35,689 nt of DNA from contig CAJTZS010000042.1 in assembly GCA_910584055.1 (NCBI GenBank), positions 1 to 35,689 on the forward strand. Reading direction: 5' to 3'. Numbering within the stretch: position 1 is the first letter of the stretch; every line of letters begins with the position of its first letter. Source of the stretch: an uncultured Muribaculaceae bacterium. Its GTDB lineage: Bacteria; Bacteroidota; Bacteroidia; Bacteroidales; Muribaculaceae. The translations under genes and the position numbers were made by a program. Shown here in pieces: positions 1 through 6,673 of the stretch. Under the pieces are notes generated by a model that was not told the DNA's origin, searched no databases, and saw only the letters and a list, made by a program, of their open reading frames with translations.

Positions 1-100
1 TTGGCGACAGATGCAGCTTAGCCTATAATCAAATTTTTAACGAACTATTGTTTTATCCGTTTAACGTCTTTTTTGAATTGAGAAGACGGATGTAGAACTT
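1..100. other. Window edge, no assignable gene
   Basis: Short AT-rich edge segment. One plus-strand frame stays open from base 3 to about base 95, but it has no recognisable protein and could be chance or the tail of a gene cut by the window. No toxin-like ORF is visible downstream of the minus-strand ribbon-helix-helix gene that ends here. Confidence 0.3.
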
Positions 101-361
101 TTATATCCCCATCGACTTAAGCATGGCTTCGACGCTGGAGGTGTCGATCGGTGGAGTGTTACGAAGAGCTCCGCTGCGAGCCTCTTGTATCGCCGCGATG
201 GTTTCTGCATTTGGTTCATTATAGGCTACATCGAGCAATATGCACTCAACGTAATTGTTGAGGCTGCGATGTTCACGCTTGGCCAATTCCTTAAGACGGT
301 CAAGCAAATCTATGTTCAATCTAAACATTGTGGCCTTCTTCTGAGGCAGTGTTGCTTCCAT
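101..361 (-). CDS. Small ribbon-helix-helix (Arc/CopG-like) DNA-binding protein, possible orphan antitoxin
   Basis: An 86-residue protein starting MEATLPQKKATMFRLN. The segment ATMFRLNIDLLDRLKELAKREHRSLNNYVECIL reads in pieces as a beta-strand (TMFRLN), helix A (DLLDRLKELAKRE), then RSLNNYVE and helix B. That is the Arc/MetJ layout with the characteristic 'RSLNNYV'. Proteins of this type in Bacteroidales are usually annotated as toxin-antitoxin antitoxins or small repressors. I start it at 361 rather than at the longer ORF start (433) because a well-spaced minus-strand promoter (381-412) lies inside the longer ORF. No toxin gene is visible on either side, so the partner is absent, outside the window, or never existed. 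The family call is from sequence pattern; the antitoxin role is inferred. Confidence 0.7.
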   Translation of the reverse strand: MEATLPQKKATMFRLNIDLLDRLKELAKREHRSLNNYVECILLDVAYNEPNAETIAAIQEARSGALRNTPPIDTSSVEAMLKSMGI

Positions 362-380
362 TATGATATCAGTTTGTTTG

Positions 381-412
381 CAAATATAATGCTTTTTTAT
401 AACTATAACAAA
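381..412 (-). promoter_or_regulatory. Bacteroidota-type promoter for the RHH gene
   Basis: On the minus strand the -7 element TATATTTG (381-388) and a -33 TTTG (409-412) are separated by exactly 20 bases, matching TTTG-N19/20/21-TAnnTTTG. The start codon at 361 would give a leader of roughly a dozen bases. Confidence 0.7.
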
Positions 413-460
413 ATTTCGGTGTAAAAGTTGCATGGCGCAGTCAACTGTTAAACTTTGTTA

Positions 461-491
461 TTGCGACTATGGGATAATTTTTGTAATTTTG
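461..491 (+). promoter_or_regulatory. Probable promoter of the PurF-like gene
   Basis: The -7 element TAATTTTG is at 484-491 and a TTG at 461-463 lies 20 bases upstream, a near match to the Bacteroidota consensus. The leader to the ATG at 522 would be about 24 bases. It supports the ATG at 522 over the upstream in-frame ATG at 432. Confidence 0.6.
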
Positions 492-521
492 CGACTTAAA
501 ATTTCAAAAAGTTTCTACATC

Positions 522-1931
522 ATGGGAGGATTTTTCGGAGTAGCAAGCAAGGTGCCTTGCCGAACCGATCTTTTCTACGGAGTTGACTACAACTCTCATC
601 TTGGAACGCGTCGTGCGGGTATGGCTACCTACGATTGCGCCGAGAAGCGCTTCTGCCGCTCAATCCATAGTCTTGAACGCACTTATTTCCGGACTAAGTT
701 CGAATCAGAACTTGATAAGTTTGAGGGAAACGATGGAATCGGAATCATCAGTGACAATGACCCTCAACCGATCATCATCAATTCACATCTCGGTAAATTC
801 GCTATCGTTACAGTTGCGCATGTTACCAATCTTGATGAATTGGAAAAGGAATTGCTTGATGCCGGAGTCCATTTTGGTGAATTAAGTTCAGGCCGGACAA
901 ATCAAACAGAACTTGTTGCCCTTCTCATCAATCAGGGTAAGGATTTTGTTGAGGGTATACGCAATGTATATGACAAGGTAAAGGGATCGTGCTCTATGCT
1001 GATTCTTACCGAACACGGAATAATAGCGGCCCGAGACAAGCTCGGCCGAACCCCGATAATTCTTGGGGATAAAGATGGCGCAATAGCCGCGACTTCCGAA
1101 ACTACCGCTTTCCCAAATCTCGGTTATAAAATAATGCGAGATCTTGGTCCGGGGGAGATTGTGGAATTCACGGCTGAGGGAGTGCGCCAACTGAGCGCCC
1201 CGCTGGAAGAGATGCAGATTTGTAGTTTCCTTTGGGTCTATTATGGCTTCCCGACATCGTGCTATGAGGGTGTGAACGTTGAAGAAACCCGTTTCGCTTC
1301 CGGAGAGGCTATGGGTAAGACCGACAAGACGGATGTGGATTGCGCCTGCGGTATACCTGATTCTGGAGTCGGTATGGCTTTAGGATATGCTTCGGGGCAC
1401 GGTGTGCCATATCGCAGATGCATTTCCAAGTATACGCCGACATGGCCGCGCTCATTCACTCCTGCGAACCAGTCGATGCGTGATCTTGTGGCCAAGATGA
1501 AACTTGTCCCCAATCATGCCATGCTTGAGGGGAAACGCGCCCTTTTCTGTGATGATTCGATAGTTCGTGGAACGCAGCTCAACGACAATGTTTCCGAACT
1601 TTATGCCAACGGAGCGAAGGAGGTGCATATGAGAATAGCTTGTCCTCCCTTGATCTATGGTTGCCGTTATCTCGGTTTTACATCATCCAAATCAGACATG
1701 GAACTTCTTACCCGCCGTATTATAGCCGAACTTGAGGGAGATCCGGAAAAGAATCTTGAGCTTTATGCTAAAACGGGTTCTCCTCAATATGAAGCGATGG
1801 TAGAGAAGATCCGTCAACGTTTTGGACTCACTTCCCTCAAATTCAATCCCATCGAGACTTTGGTTGAAAGCATCGGTTTGCCCAAATGCAAGCTTTGCAC
1901 GCATTGCTTCGACGGGTCGAGCCACTTTTAG
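522..1931 (+). CDS. Amidophosphoribosyltransferase (PurF) homolog lacking the glutaminase nucleophile
   Basis: A 469-residue protein with PurF architecture: an N-terminal Ntn-type glutaminase-like domain (about 1-230) and a C-terminal phosphoribosyltransferase domain. The PRPP-binding loop LFCDDSIVRGTQ is intact. Four cysteines sit where Bacillus-type PurF binds a 4Fe-4S cluster: one in MQICSF, one in YGCRYLG, and two in CKLCTHCF near the C-terminus. The normal start Met-Cys-Gly-Ile is replaced by MGGFFG, so the catalytic Cys is Gly. The usual HRYST, HNG and SDSE glutamine-site motifs are not recognisable (the aligned segments read GIGIIS, AHVTN and NQTE). I recall the same MGGFFG form in Bacteroides, usually annotated simply as amidophosphoribosyltransferase. 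It may use ammonia, may take an amine from a partner, or may do something else. It stands alone with its own promoter. PurF homology is certain; the activity is not. Confidence 0.9.
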   Translation: MGGFFGVASKVPCRTDLFYGVDYNSHLGTRRAGMATYDCAEKRFCRSIHSLERTYFRTKFESELDKFEGNDGIGIISDNDPQPIIINSHLGKFAIVTVAHVTNLDELEKELLDAGVHFGELSSGRTNQTELVALLINQGKDFVEGIRNVYDKVKGSCSMLILTEHGIIAARDKLGRTPIILGDKDGAIAATSETTAFPNLGYKIMRDLGPGEIVEFTAEGVRQLSAPLEEMQICSFLWVYYGFPTSCYEGVNVEETRFASGEAMGKTDKTDVDCACGIPDSGVGMALGYASGHGVPYRRCISKYTPTWPRSFTPANQSMRDLVAKMKLVPNHAMLEGKRALFCDDSIVRGTQLNDNVSELYANGAKEVHMRIACPPLIYGCRYLGFTSSKSDMELLTRRIIAELEGDPEKNLELYAKTGSPQYEAMVEKIRQRFGLTSLKFNPIETLVESIGLPKCKLCTHCFDGSSHF

Positions 1932-1978
1932 TATTAAGTATAGACTATAAAGTATAAAGTACGAAGTATAAAGAAGCA
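1932..1978. repeat. Degenerate short tandem repeat (AGTATAAAG-type) in spacer
   Basis: The spacer is built from imperfect copies of a roughly 9-base unit, AGTATAAAG or AGTACGAAG, immediately after the PurF-like stop codon. Similar simple repeats of different sequence fill several other spacers in this window. Confidence 0.65.
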
Positions 1979-2016
1979 GGATGCAACCGGCATCGCTGCT
2001 TCTTTGTTATATTGGT

Positions 2017-2832
2017 ATGAAAAGAATTGTTATAATGGGTGCCTCTTCGGGCATCGGACTGCGGGTGTCGGAGGCATTTGCGTCAAGGGGTATAAAGGTG
2101 GGTATGGCAGCGCGACATACTGAAGCAATGCGGGAACTTAAGAAAAAGTATCCCGACATGATTGAATACGAGTCGATTGATGTGACACATGCCAACGCTC
2201 CCGAATTGCTTGGAAAGCTTATAGAGAAGTTGGGCGGCATGGACATATATTTCCATGTTGCTGGAATCGGTTATGAGAATCTTGTTCTCGATCCTCAAAG
2301 GGAAGTGAACATCATAACTACAAACCTTGGAGGATTCGCGAGAATGATATCGACTGCATACCGCTATTTCCGCGATAATCAACAGGCGGGAAGAATAGCG
2401 GCAGTAACGAGCGTTGCGGGAACAAACGGAATCGGACGTCTATCGGCGTATTCATCATCCAAAAAAGGTGCGCAGGCTTATATGGTAGCCTTGGAGCAGC
2501 TTGCCAATGAAGAGGGAGCAAAGGTATCGTTTACCGATATCCGACCGGGATGGATCCGGACTCCCTTGCTTAAGGAGGGGTTAAAATATCCGATGGAAAT
2601 GACTCTCGATTATGCGGTGCCCCTAATCATCAAGGCAATTGTGAAGCGTCCGAGGGTAGCCGTTATCGACTGGCGGTGGAATATCCTTGTAGGATTATGG
2701 CGATCTGTTCCCAATTGTTTGTGGACTAAAGTCAAAATGAAAGTGTCCACCCCTGACCGTAATTTCCCCGAACCTTCCCGCCAACCTTTCGCCAACCCGG
2801 AGAAAGAGGAGGCCGAGGAGAGGGCGGAGTGA
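2017..2832 (+). CDS. Short-chain dehydrogenase/reductase (SDR)
   Basis: A 271-residue classical SDR. The nucleotide-binding glycine motif is GASSGIG in the first 15 residues. The catalytic set is Ser in VTSVAG, Tyr145 and Lys149 in YSSSK, followed by the PGWIRTPL segment typical of the fold. The start at 2017 is chosen because MKRIVIMGASSGIG begins directly with the first Rossmann strand; an upstream in-frame ATG at 1981 would add 12 residues of non-family sequence. The C-terminus has an extra basic, proline-rich tail with a Glu-rich end (about 230-271). Substrate cannot be told from sequence. A strong hairpin terminator follows. Confidence 0.9.
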   Translation: MKRIVIMGASSGIGLRVSEAFASRGIKVGMAARHTEAMRELKKKYPDMIEYESIDVTHANAPELLGKLIEKLGGMDIYFHVAGIGYENLVLDPQREVNIITTNLGGFARMISTAYRYFRDNQQAGRIAAVTSVAGTNGIGRLSAYSSSKKGAQAYMVALEQLANEEGAKVSFTDIRPGWIRTPLLKEGLKYPMEMTLDYAVPLIIKAIVKRPRVAVIDWRWNILVGLWRSVPNCLWTKVKMKVSTPDRNFPEPSRQPFANPEKEEAEERAE

Positions 2833-2849
2833 AATATGATTACCGGATT

Positions 2850-2893
2850 AATCGGCGGATAGATTGGTAAAAATCTATCCGCCGATTTGTTTT
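2850..2893 (+). terminator. Rho-independent terminator after the SDR gene
   Basis: A perfect 16-base inverted repeat (2850-2865 with 2872-2887, six-base loop) is followed by a T-rich run. Its end overlaps the -33 region of the ugd promoter. Confidence 0.85.
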
Positions 2894-2917
2894 TGCCATG
2901 AGTTCTTGTTAATTTTG
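2886..2917 (+). promoter_or_regulatory. Promoter of ugd
   Basis: TTTG (2886-2889), 20 bases, then TAATTTTG (2910-2917): a full match to the Bacteroidota promoter pattern. The -33 element lies in the right arm of the preceding terminator hairpin. Confidence 0.75.
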
Positions 2918-2975
2918 CAATGATAAAAGACAACAGACAGTCCATCGAAAGATCAGAATAAAAAAATAGATAGAA

Positions 2976-4292
2976 ATGCAGAAATATAATATTGCGGTGG
3001 CCGGCACGGGCTATGTGGGACTCAGCATAGCGACACTGTTGTCGCAGCACAACCATGTGACGGCCGTTGATGTGATTCCTGAGAAGGTGGAAAAAATCAA
3101 TAACCGGCTTTCTCCGATTCAAGACGATTATATAGAAAAATATCTTGCAGAGAAGGAACTCGACCTAACTGCCACCCTTGACGGCGCGGCGGCATATCGT
3201 GACGCCGATTTCGTGGTCATAGCCGCCCCTACCAATTATGACCCGCATACCAACTATTTTGATACGCATCATATCGAGGATGTGATAGACCTTGTGCTTT
3301 CGGTAAATCCGGATGCAGTGATGGTTATCAAATCAACTATCCCGGTGGGTTACTGCCGTTCGCTTTATGTGAAATATGCAGCGAAAGGAGTGAAGAAATT
3401 CAATCTCCTTTTCTTCCCGGAATTCCTGCGTGAGTCAAAGGCTCTTTATGATAACCTTTATCCGTCAAGGATAATTGCCGGCATTCCGAAATTGATTGAT
3501 GACAGGCGTTTTATTGAAGAGAACAAGGCTATAGAGGCTGTTGCGGATATTCCTGCCCTTGAAGAAGCTGCCCACGTATTTGCATCGCTCCTGCAGCAGG
3601 GTGCCCTTAAGCCAGATATCGACACTCTTTATATGGGCTTGAAAGAGGCGGAGGCGGTTAAACTTTTCGCAAATACATATCTGGCGTTGAGGGTAAGTTA
3701 TTTCAATGAGCTTGACACGTATGCTGAAGTAAAAGGACTCGATTCCCAGGCTATTATCAGAGGTGTCGGACTCGATCCCCGCATTGGTTCGCATTATAAC
3801 AATCCTTCATTCGGATATGGCGGATATTGCCTCCCGAAAGATACCAAGCAGTTGCTTGCGAATTATGCGGAGGTGCCTCAGAACATGATGACGGCGATTG
3901 TGGAGAGTAACCGTACACGTAAGGATTTTATTGCAGACCAGGTTCTCCGGATGGCGGGGTATTATGACTACACGACTTCCAATACCTATGGCATGGCGCC
4001 TGAGAAGCCATGTGTGATAGGTGTGTATCGTCTGACCATGAAATCCAATTCCGACAATTTCCGTCAGTCGTCAATCCAGGGTGTGATGAAGCGCATCAAG
4101 GCCAAGGGGGCGACCGTAATAATCTACGAACCGACGCTTGAAGACGGCGCCACATTCTTCGGAAGCCTTGTGGTGAATGATCTTGAGAAATTCAAGGAGA
4201 TGTCTCAATCGATACTTGCCAACCGTTATGACTCATGTCTTGATGATGTCGGAGAGAAGGTTTATACGCGCGATATATTCAGAAGGGATTGA
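2976..4292 (+). CDS. ugd: UDP-glucose 6-dehydrogenase
   Basis: A 438-residue nucleotide-sugar dehydrogenase that oxidises UDP-glucose to UDP-glucuronate with two NAD+, for capsule, exopolysaccharide or lipid-linked glycans. The NAD-binding motif GTGYVGLS is near residue 10. The catalytic Cys285 lies in GYGGYCLPKDTKQ. The middle-domain motif EAEAVKLFANTYLALRVSYF and the C-terminal VYTRDIF match E. coli-type Ugd. It is about 50 residues longer than the E. coli enzyme because of two insertions: one after IAGIPK (about residues 170-200) and one after VLRMAGYYD (about 328-345). It is transcribed from its own promoter and followed by a terminator, so it appears monocistronic rather than part of a polysaccharide cluster. 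Confidence 0.95.
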   Translation: MQKYNIAVAGTGYVGLSIATLLSQHNHVTAVDVIPEKVEKINNRLSPIQDDYIEKYLAEKELDLTATLDGAAAYRDADFVVIAAPTNYDPHTNYFDTHHIEDVIDLVLSVNPDAVMVIKSTIPVGYCRSLYVKYAAKGVKKFNLLFFPEFLRESKALYDNLYPSRIIAGIPKLIDDRRFIEENKAIEAVADIPALEEAAHVFASLLQQGALKPDIDTLYMGLKEAEAVKLFANTYLALRVSYFNELDTYAEVKGLDSQAIIRGVGLDPRIGSHYNNPSFGYGGYCLPKDTKQLLANYAEVPQNMMTAIVESNRTRKDFIADQVLRMAGYYDYTTSNTYGMAPEKPCVIGVYRLTMKSNSDNFRQSSIQGVMKRIKAKGATVIIYEPTLEDGATFFGSLVVNDLEKFKEMSQSILANRYDSCLDDVGEKVYTRDIFRRD

Positions 4293-4321
4293 AAAAAGGA
4301 GGCTTTAAAGCCTCCTTTTTT
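4292..4321 (+). terminator. Terminator after ugd
   Basis: A 15-base self-complementary palindrome with a GGAGGC/GCCTCC core, AAAAAA on the left and TTTTTT on the right, starting at the ugd stop codon. It could act in both directions. Confidence 0.85.
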
Positions 4322-4325
4322 CAAT

Positions 4326-4382
4326 TTGAGCTAAAGCTCAAACGCATGGACAAAAATTTAAGGCACTGATTTTTGTCCATGC
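4326..4382. terminator. Two further hairpins between convergent genes
   Basis: TTGAGCT-aa-AGCTCAA (4326-4341) is followed by a perfect 14-base inverted repeat GCATGGACAAAAAT (4344-4357) with its complement at 4369-4382. The A-run in the left arm of the second hairpin becomes a U-run on the minus strand, so it may end HdeD-family gene transcription. Together with the ugd terminator there are three stacked hairpins in about 90 bases. Confidence 0.6.
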
Positions 4383-4401
4383 ATGGATTCGGAGCTGTGT
4401 T

Positions 4402-4971
4402 TTAGAAACGGATCTCATGGTTCAGTTTGCGCAGTTTGGCAGAGAGGGCGATCCTGTATAAGCCGAAGGTGAGGAAGGAAATGCCGATATACAACCACAC
4501 GGCAACTCCGCCAACAATCGGCCCTGCAAGGAAAATAACAGAGAATGCCAGCGTGATAAGAAGCAATGCAAGCAACCATCCGATCATTCCGGATGAGTAG
4601 GTGTAAAGCATGCAGGCTTCACAGATGGCATTGATTGTGATGAAAATAAGATAGACACCGATGGTGTAGATGAAAGTTACTATCAACATGCTTTCCGGCA
4701 ATGTGTAGAGCCAAATGCCTACAATAATCTCGATAAGACCGAGAGCGAGCGACCATCCCCATCCCGGCATTATCTGCGAGTTGGCAATGGCAAAAGCGAT
4801 GTTGACGGCACCTGCCGCTATTACTACTGCTGCAAAGACGTATGCAAGCACAGGCAGCGATGAATCGGGGCTGCAAAGGCACCAGATTCCGATTGCGATT
4901 GAGAGTAGCCCTGTAATCAGTGGCATCCACCAGTAGCGGGTGATTCCTCCTTTAAATGTAAATTTTTCCAT
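4402..4971 (-). CDS. HdeD/DUF308 family membrane protein
   Basis: A 189-residue hydrophobic protein with about six predicted membrane segments and a short basic C-terminus. The repeated glycine-rich 'ITGLLSIAIGIW' and 'ALGLIEIIVGIW' segments, with PDSS and PESM between helices, are the internal duplication typical of DUF308 proteins. In enteric bacteria HdeD is linked to acid resistance; no function is established for Bacteroidales members. It lies downstream of the AI-2E transporter family gene on the same strand, with a 91-base spacer holding a 10-base tandem repeat, so co-transcription is possible but unproven. Confidence 0.85.
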   Translation of the reverse strand: MEKFTFKGGITRYWWMPLITGLLSIAIGIWCLCSPDSSLPVLAYVFAAVVIAAGAVNIAFAIANSQIMPGWGWSLALGLIEIIVGIWLYTLPESMLIVTFIYTIGVYLIFITINAICEACMLYTYSSGMIGWLLALLLITLAFSVIFLAGPIVGGVAVWLYIGISFLTFGLYRIALSAKLRKLNHEIRF

Positions 4972-5003
4972 AATTGTATTTGTTTAGTTGGGTTTGAGTT
5001 TTC

Positions 5004-5043
5004 GATATAGGACCGTATAGGGCGGTATAGGGCCTGATAGGGA
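5004..5043. repeat. Four 10-base tandem repeats (nnTATAGGGC)
   Basis: Copies read GATATAGGAC, CGTATAGGGC, GGTATAGGGC and CTGATAGGGA, with an exact 10-base period. They lie in the spacer between the two minus-strand membrane-protein genes. Confidence 0.7.
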
Positions 5044-5062
5044 TTTATGTGATCAGGGTTTC

Positions 5063-6145
5063 CTATGGAGGGCCTGCACCTTTAGGCGGTGCGAGCACAT
5101 ATTGTTTATAATATGCGATCAGGAGGGCTGTCACAGGGAGCGCGATTATCATGCCTATTATTCCGAGCAGGGTTCCCCAAACTGACAGCGAGAGGAGAAT
5201 TATAGCAGGGTTCATTCCAAGGGACTTCCCCATTATTTTAGGGGTGAGGAGATAGTCGCAAATACATTGGCTTATGACATAAACGGCGATGCATTTCCCG
5301 AATTCCGGCCAGAATTCACAGGCTCCCGTAAGGGAATAGAGATAACACAGGATTATCACCGGAATAAGGGTGACATACTGGAAATAAGGAATCATATATA
5401 GGATTCCTACTGTTATTCCCATCACGATTGAGAGCGGAAGGCCTACGATAGAGAAACCGATGCAATAGAAAATGGCGGCGCATATGGCAATTATAGCCTG
5501 ACTACGGAAATAGCGGTCCATATTGTTTTTTATATCGTCGAGTACGGGATAGATCTTTTCTCGATATTTGGGCGGCACAGCGAGCCGGAAGCCGCCCATA
5601 AGCCGTTTATAGTCGAGGAGAATAAATATCACGTATATGAATGTCAGTAGCCATTCTATAGTGTGCATAAGAAAATCTATTGTGGCTGTAAGCACGGTGG
5701 TGCTTTTGTTGAGTACCGCTTCGATGCGGCTACCACTCAAATACTGCGATAGATTCTCAAAACTAAAATACCTCTTAAGATAATCATGAACCTCGGGAGG
5801 GAGAAATGAAGATGCCGTATCGTTAGCAGATGTGGTCTTCACTATAGCGTCAAGCTGGGTGATCTCGTCAATTGCGGAGGGGATGAAGAAATAGGCAAGG
5901 CCTCCAACTACTAATGTAACCTCCAGTAGAGTAAGGAACACAGGGATGAAACGATGCTTGAGATGCAGGCGTCTCTGTTGAAACTCTACAACCGGTTCGA
6001 GCAGATATGAAATCAAGCAAGCCACACAAAATGGCAGCAGCACGTTGCGCAATATGTCAATCAGCCAGATGGCCACGGCGAGCACCGCGAGTGTTGCGAG
6101 AACCCGGATCACGCGGTCGAATGTTATTGGTCGGCGATTAGACAT
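5063..6145 (-). CDS. AI-2E family transporter (PerM-like) membrane protein
   Basis: A 360-residue protein with two N-terminal membrane segments (VIRVLATLAVLAVAIWLIDIL region and LPFCVACLISYLLEPVV), a soluble middle region and five or six C-terminal segments. It matches the AI-2E_transport (PF01594) pattern: the Y-LLEP-V signature after helix 2, a central amphipathic region, the long 'KNNMDRYFRSQAIIAI' loop, and the PYFQYVT and LTPKIMGKSLGMNP motifs. Family members have been linked to autoinducer-2 export or Na+/H+ antiport, so the substrate is not predictable. The gene is divergent from the small plus-strand ORF at 6312. Confidence 0.9.
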   Translation of the reverse strand: MSNRRPITFDRVIRVLATLAVLAVAIWLIDILRNVLLPFCVACLISYLLEPVVEFQQRRLHLKHRFIPVFLTLLEVTLVVGGLAYFFIPSAIDEITQLDAIVKTTSANDTASSFLPPEVHDYLKRYFSFENLSQYLSGSRIEAVLNKSTTVLTATIDFLMHTIEWLLTFIYVIFILLDYKRLMGGFRLAVPPKYREKIYPVLDDIKNNMDRYFRSQAIIAICAAIFYCIGFSIVGLPLSIVMGITVGILYMIPYFQYVTLIPVIILCYLYSLTGACEFWPEFGKCIAVYVISQCICDYLLTPKIMGKSLGMNPAIILLSLSVWGTLLGIIGMIIALPVTALLIAYYKQYVLAPPKGAGPP

Positions 6146-6250
6146 AGCTCATTTGATTTCCTCGGTGGAATATTCTTTATAATAAAATACATTGACAATG
6201 CAAAAAGTTCGAATGAACCAAAGAAAGATTCGGCGTGTTTTTATATGTGA

Positions 6251-6277
6251 ATTCATGGATTGAAATAATCCATGAAT
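6251..6277 (+). promoter_or_regulatory. 11-base inverted repeat in the leader of the small ORF
   Basis: ATTCATGGATT (6251-6261), a five-base loop, then AATCCATGAAT (6267-6277), about 35 bases before the start codon at 6312. No T-run follows, so it looks like an operator or leader hairpin rather than a terminator. I found no full consensus promoter upstream. Confidence 0.5.
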
Positions 6278-6311
6278 CAGAATTATAAAACTATAAAAAC
6301 ACACAATCATT

Positions 6312-6482
6312 ATGAGTCACGAAGTTGAACACAGCCATTGTCATTATGGCGTTAAATTGGGATTTAAGATTGCGAAACTCGTGCTCTCTGCGGCTACTGT
6401 CGCCGTAGGAGTATGTATGGTTAAGGAAATACACAAGGTGCACCGTGCCATTGAAAAGCATGAGCATCGCAAACTCCTCTAA
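6312..6482 (+). CDS. Small His-rich single-pass membrane protein (56 aa), unknown function
   Basis: An ATG-initiated 56-codon ORF. The N-terminus MSHEVEHSHCHYGVKLG holds four histidines and a Cys within 11 residues. One hydrophobic helix follows (KLVLSAATVAVGVCMV), then a basic and histidine-containing tail (KEIHKVHRAIEKHEHRKLL). It is flanked by an upstream inverted repeat and a downstream terminator hairpin, which supports a real transcription unit. The clustered His/Cys residues suggest metal binding, but this is inference only. I do not recognise the family. Confidence 0.6.
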   Translation: MSHEVEHSHCHYGVKLGFKIAKLVLSAATVAVGVCMVKEIHKVHRAIEKHEHRKLL

Positions 6483-6512
6483 CCGATTTTTTTCGAATCA
6501 ATCATGAGTGGC

Positions 6513-6548
6513 CGGACCGGTATTTCATAATATCGGTCCGCTCTTTTT
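6513..6548 (+). terminator. Terminator after the small His-rich ORF
   Basis: CGGACCGGTAT (6513-6523) pairs with ATATCGGTCCG (6530-6540) with one mismatch or wobble, followed by a run of six T's starting at 6543. Confidence 0.8.
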
Positions 6549-6605
6549 TGAAACAAATCCCGACAATCCCGTGTTTTCTTTATAAGCCGACAGTTTTTAA
6601 GACAC

Positions 6606-6673
6606 CTTATGTAAATACTCTATTATATCTTATGTAAATACTCTATTATATCTTATGTAAATACTCTATTATG
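6606..6673 (+). repeat. Three tandem 23-bp repeats abutting the GNAT start codon
   Basis: Three near-perfect copies begin at 6606, 6629 and 6652. Each starts CTTATGTAAATACTCTATTA. The third copy runs into the first ATG (6671) of the acetyltransferase ORF. The period is not a multiple of three and each copy carries TAA, so the array is not coding. It occupies the place where promoter and ribosome-binding signals should be. Confidence 0.9.

Noticed and set aside
432..521. 30-residue N-terminal extension of the PurF-like protein
   Set aside because: It contains the probable promoter and would bury the MGGFFG N-terminus. It does contain cysteines, but not in a Met-Cys-Gly context, so it does not rescue the missing nucleophile.
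2610..3122. 170-residue minus-strand ORF
   Set aside because: Runs across the SDR 3' end, a strong terminator and the ugd promoter, so it cannot be a sensible gene.
6606..6673. CRISPR-like array
   Set aside because: The 23-base units are directly adjacent with no spacers, so this is a tandem repeat and not a CRISPR.
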